From the NCBI GenBank assembly GCA_012038135.1, contig JAAVJQ010000015.1, forward strand, positions 1 through 64,000: a stretch of DNA of 64,000 bases, in the 5' to 3' direction. The notes below the pieces were generated by a model. That model did no database searches. It was not told the origin of the DNA and was given only the letters and a program-made list of their open reading frames with translations. Source of the stretch: Salinimicrobium nanhaiense (GTDB lineage: Bacteria; Bacteroidota; Bacteroidia; Flavobacteriales; Flavobacteriaceae). Below, in pieces: positions 62,215 to 64,000 of this stretch; positions within the stretch are counted from its first letter, which is position 1, and each line of letters opens with the position of its first letter. A program made the translations under genes and the position numbers.

Positions 62215-63042
62215 TTAATCGTTCTCTTCTAACTGGGGGATGGTCAATAAGGGAATGGAAAGCCCCGATGCCATTACCCTGGTTTTGCTTCTGTGGATCA
62301 CCGATTGCCAAAAACCATAGCGACGTGGCACCATAATAAGAAGTTTTGCATCCAAATGCTCTATTTCTTTTTTAATGGCCATAATTACATTTTCTGAATT
62401 CAGGTTCTTATAAGAATAATTTACATCCTCCAGTTCAGGAATTTCCTCCGGTACAGCTTTTACTCCTTCCTTCCCTACAGGAGTGTCCTCCACATGGAAT
62501 ACCTCCAGCCTTGCCTCCAGGAGCCGGTTGAGGTACTTTATTTTTTCAAGAATTTCCTTCTCAACCTTATGTATATCATCACAGGCAAAGAGAATATTGT
62601 CCATCTTTCCAAAAGAAGCAGAAGCAGGCACCGCAAGAACCGGGTACTTCAGCTTAAAAATGGCAGAGGTAGTGGTATTGCCAAAAATATCCTGTTCTAC
62701 AGATTTCGCGGCCATTCCCATAACGACCAGTGAAGCATTACTTTTCACGACAAGGTTTTCCAGCTTATCTTCGATTTCTGAAAGAAAATCTGTTTCAATC
62801 GCTACTTCCACGCCGTAACGATCCCTAAGTTTTTCTGCCCGCTGTTTTAGCAACCGCCGGTTGCTTTCCTCCAGCCTGGAGATCCCTGTGGCCGAAAGCA
62901 GAGAATTAGCGGTATGAAGTGGAAGACTAAAGGAATTGAATAAAACAAGCTTCATTCCTGTCTTTTGTGCCAAGGCACCGGCATATTCAATGGCATTTTC
63001 TGCTTCCTTAGAAAAATCTGTTGATACGATAATGGATTCCAT
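62215..63042 (-). CDS. Tandem-domain universal stress protein
   Basis: A 275-aa protein with two UspA domains. First: M-E-S-I-I-V-S-T-D-F-S-K-E-A-E-N-A-I-E-Y-A, N-A-S-L-V-V-M-G-M-A-A-K-S and G-N-T-T-S-A-I-F-K-L-K-Y-P-V-L-A-V-P-A. Second: N-I-L-F-A-C-D-D-I-H-K-V-E, and L-L-I-M-V-P-R-R-Y-G-F-W-Q-S-V-I-H-R-S-K-T. It is similar in plan to the protein at 57.5 kb but clearly diverged. The start at 63042 lies 35 nt after the broken small gene, likely in one transcript. No FNR-like box was seen nearby. Confidence 0.88.
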   Translation of the reverse strand: MESIIVSTDFSKEAENAIEYAGALAQKTGMKLVLFNSFSLPLHTANSLLSATGISRLEESNRRLLKQRAEKLRDRYGVEVAIETDFLSEIEDKLENLVVKSNASLVVMGMAAKSVEQDIFGNTTTSAIFKLKYPVLAVPASASFGKMDNILFACDDIHKVEKEILEKIKYLNRLLEARLEVFHVEDTPVGKEGVKAVPEEIPELEDVNYSYKNLNSENVIMAIKKEIEHLDAKLLIMVPRRYGFWQSVIHRSKTRVMASGLSIPLLTIPQLEEND

Positions 63043-63077
63043 AAAAAGGGGAGTTTAAAGTGATACACTATACACAA

Positions 63078-63419
63078 TTAAAAATAAGGATTATCTAGCT
63101 TACAAAAACTGATTACGATCATTCCCTGCTCCGGGTATTCCTCACATACCTTATCCAGTAGCGTATCATTGGAGATCTGGTCAATTTGTCCTTCAGTCAA
63201 TTTTTTCCCCAGTTTGTATTTCAGCACAATACCTGCAGCTTCAAAAGGTTCAAAATCGGCTATTGCCATAAACAGTAGTTCCCGTAAGCTCTCCATTCCG
63301 GTATCGTCCGCATCGGGATAATCAAACTTTTCCAGCAATTAAACATAATCCTTATTTGTCCAGAATTCTTTGATCTCATCGACCGTCTGGACTTCCTCAA
63401 TTGTTATTATGTATTTCAT
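63078..63419 (-). pseudogene. Small helical-protein gene with an in-frame stop codon
   Basis: ATG 63417-63419 opens M-K-Y-I-I-T-I-E-E-V-Q-T-V-D-E-I-K-E-F-W and, after N-K-D-Y-V, hits TAA at 63339-63341. The same frame continues at once: L-L-E-K-F-D-Y-P-D-A-D-D-T-G, on to M-I-V-I-S-F-C-K-L-D-N-P-Y-F and a stop at 63078. Together this is one 113-residue acidic protein split by a single stop codon. A TTG directly after the stop (63336-63338) could restart an 86-residue form. Family unknown. Located just upstream of the second tandem USP gene, on the same strand. Confidence 0.65.
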
Positions 63420-63752
63420 CGTGAACTTTTTATTCGGATGTTATATTTTCCGAAGCGGATAGTATAATCAAATTTAATGACTGAAGGCTTGTATGGAATC
63501 ACAACTTTTGGCGGAGAGGGATTGGTTTGTAAAGGATTGGCTGATTGGGGATTGGTTAATTGGGGATTGGTTGATTGGGGAATCGTTAATTCGAGATTCG
63601 TTAGTTCGTTAGTTTGAAAAACTGTGAATGGATAGTTACGGATTGCAAATCCGCGCCAGCGCGTGTTCAGTTATTAGGAACAGTTTGATAAATGAAAAGA
63701 TTTAAAAAAAATGATTAAAGCTATTTTTGACAAGCCTTTTAAAAATGTTCAT
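63420..63752. repeat. Spacer with GATTGG-type tandem repeats and a palindrome
   Basis: Around 63528-63615 the words GATTGG, TTAATTGGGG and GGGATTGGTT recur with a period of about 16-17, ending in TTCGTTAGTTCG. CGGATT-GCA-AATCCG (63639-63653) is a perfect palindrome, followed by GCGCCAGCGC. These look like dispersed intergenic repeats. No gene is supported. Confidence 0.6.
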
Positions 63753-63780
63753 TATATTTGAATGTTCACAATTTGTGAAC
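63753..63780 (+). promoter_or_regulatory. Promoter with overlapping 17-bp operator palindrome
   Basis: TATATTTG (63753-63760) is a perfect -7 element; GTTCACAA-T-TTGTGAAC (63764-63780) lies right at the expected transcription start. Further half-sites TGTTCA (63745) and TGAACA (63793) flank it. A protein bound here would block transcription, which fits autorepression by the following gene. Confidence 0.6.
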
Positions 63781-63805
63781 GTAATTAAAAAATGAACATA
63801 AAATA

Positions 63806-64000
63806 ATGAAGAGCATTGTCCCATATGATCCGGTACAGCATCTAAAAGAGATTTTGGAGCAACAGGCCCTGAATGTTTCTTTCAAGGAACTCTCTGCCAC
63901 GGCCGGCGGATTCGATGCGCGAATTCAGCTGAATGACCAGGTAATTTACCTGGAAACCAAACGGGAAATAAGTCCGGTAAACCTTTCAAAAATCCTTGAG
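63806..64000 (+). CDS. AbiEi-type antitoxin-like protein, partial
   Basis: Sixty-five codons from ATG 63806, open at the window end. F-D-A-R-I-Q-L-N-D-Q-V-I-Y-L-E-T-K-R-E-I-S-P is a pattern of the N-terminal restriction-endonuclease-like part of Bacteroidota AbiEi-family antitoxins, in which a hydrophobic-E-x-K-R/K-E core is typical. The family resemblance is by eye only. The palindromic operator at its promoter fits an autoregulated toxin-antitoxin operon, and a downstream AbiEii-like nucleotidyltransferase would be expected beyond the window. If that is absent, the gene may be a solitary regulator. Confidence 0.45.
   Translation, partial: MKSIVPYDPVQHLKEILEQQALNVSFKELSATAGGFDARIQLNDQVIYLETKREISPVNLSKILE

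Noticed and set aside
61718..62218. Several plus- and minus-strand frames of 60-83 codons
   Set aside because: They lie within the two copies of the TIR-bearing repeat, and the predicted peptides merely mirror the repeat. No start context or family motif.
62215..63419. A fourth FNR-like box before the second tandem USP operon
   Set aside because: GTGATACACTATAC near 63058 and the TTGAT half-site near 63468 (minus strand) lack the second half-site, so neither was counted.
1..64000. tRNA, rRNA or CRISPR array
   Set aside because: No cloverleaf with an acceptor/T-loop pattern, no rRNA core sequence and no regularly spaced 24-40-bp repeats with unique spacers. The repeats found are contiguous or dispersed.

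Overview
The window is about 64 kb of a Bacteroidota chromosome, most likely from a Flavobacteriaceae member of the Gramella/Salegentibacter/Salinimicrobium type. The evidence is the gene content (DUF1573 protein, paired fasciclin lipoproteins, kynurenine monooxygenase, cyclophilin-FKBP fusion, secreted S9 peptidase, DUF4266/DUF3570 cluster), the near absence of Shine-Dalgarno sequences, and repeated matches to the Bacteroidota -7 promoter element TAnnTTTG just upstream of start codons. The genus is inferred. No rRNA, tRNA or CRISPR array was seen.

Left edge to about 34.9 kb is mostly core housekeeping. A truncated IS1595-type transposase abuts valS. Then come a DUF1573 protein, a PDZ/aspartyl-protease-like protein, aminotransferase-murB, two fasciclin lipoproteins, a small membrane protein-GT2-ECF sigma operon, a polyprenyl-phosphate sugar transferase, a 1-Cys peroxiredoxin, the fused immunophilin and recQ. 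An envelope block follows: kdsD-tatC-CMD protein-lptB, pssA, lnt, lipA-gap, a hybrid sensor kinase, lpxK, and a Nif3-like gene with a coiled-coil partner. A secreted-lipoprotein pair including MsrA, a K+/H+ antiporter, kmo and apt close this part.

From 35.6 to 52.6 kb lie four-helix stress proteins (DUF892, DUF2383-like), an S9 peptidase, a universal stress protein, a large PAS/GAF sensor with a DHp-like helix pair but no ATPase domain overlapping a receiver gene, an oxidoreductase, an AGCS symporter, an M15 peptidase, a long PLP enzyme of the Cys/Met family, and the operon thioredoxin-ApbE-DUF4266-DUF3570. The last is probably an extracytoplasmic flavinylation/redox unit.

From 52.6 to 63.4 kb is an accessory, decaying stress island: a chimeric phosphoribosyltransferase/SDR remnant, PEP synthase with a small membrane protein, alcohol dehydrogenase, two double-domain universal stress proteins, a P-type cation ATPase, a lipoprotein gene without a usable start codon at its signal peptide, a repeat-rich spacer with a terminal-inverted-repeat element, and a small gene with an internal stop codon. 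Three near-identical 14-bp FNR/CRP-like boxes lie in front of the alcohol dehydrogenase/PEP synthase divergon, a universal stress gene and the ATPase. This suggests one shared, perhaps low-oxygen, regulon. The right edge enters a gene resembling AbiEi-type antitoxins, with a perfect 17-bp operator palindrome at its promoter.

Intergenic regions carry strong bidirectional terminators, short-period tandem repeats and dispersed palindromic repeats. All functional calls rest on reading the sequence; no database search was run.
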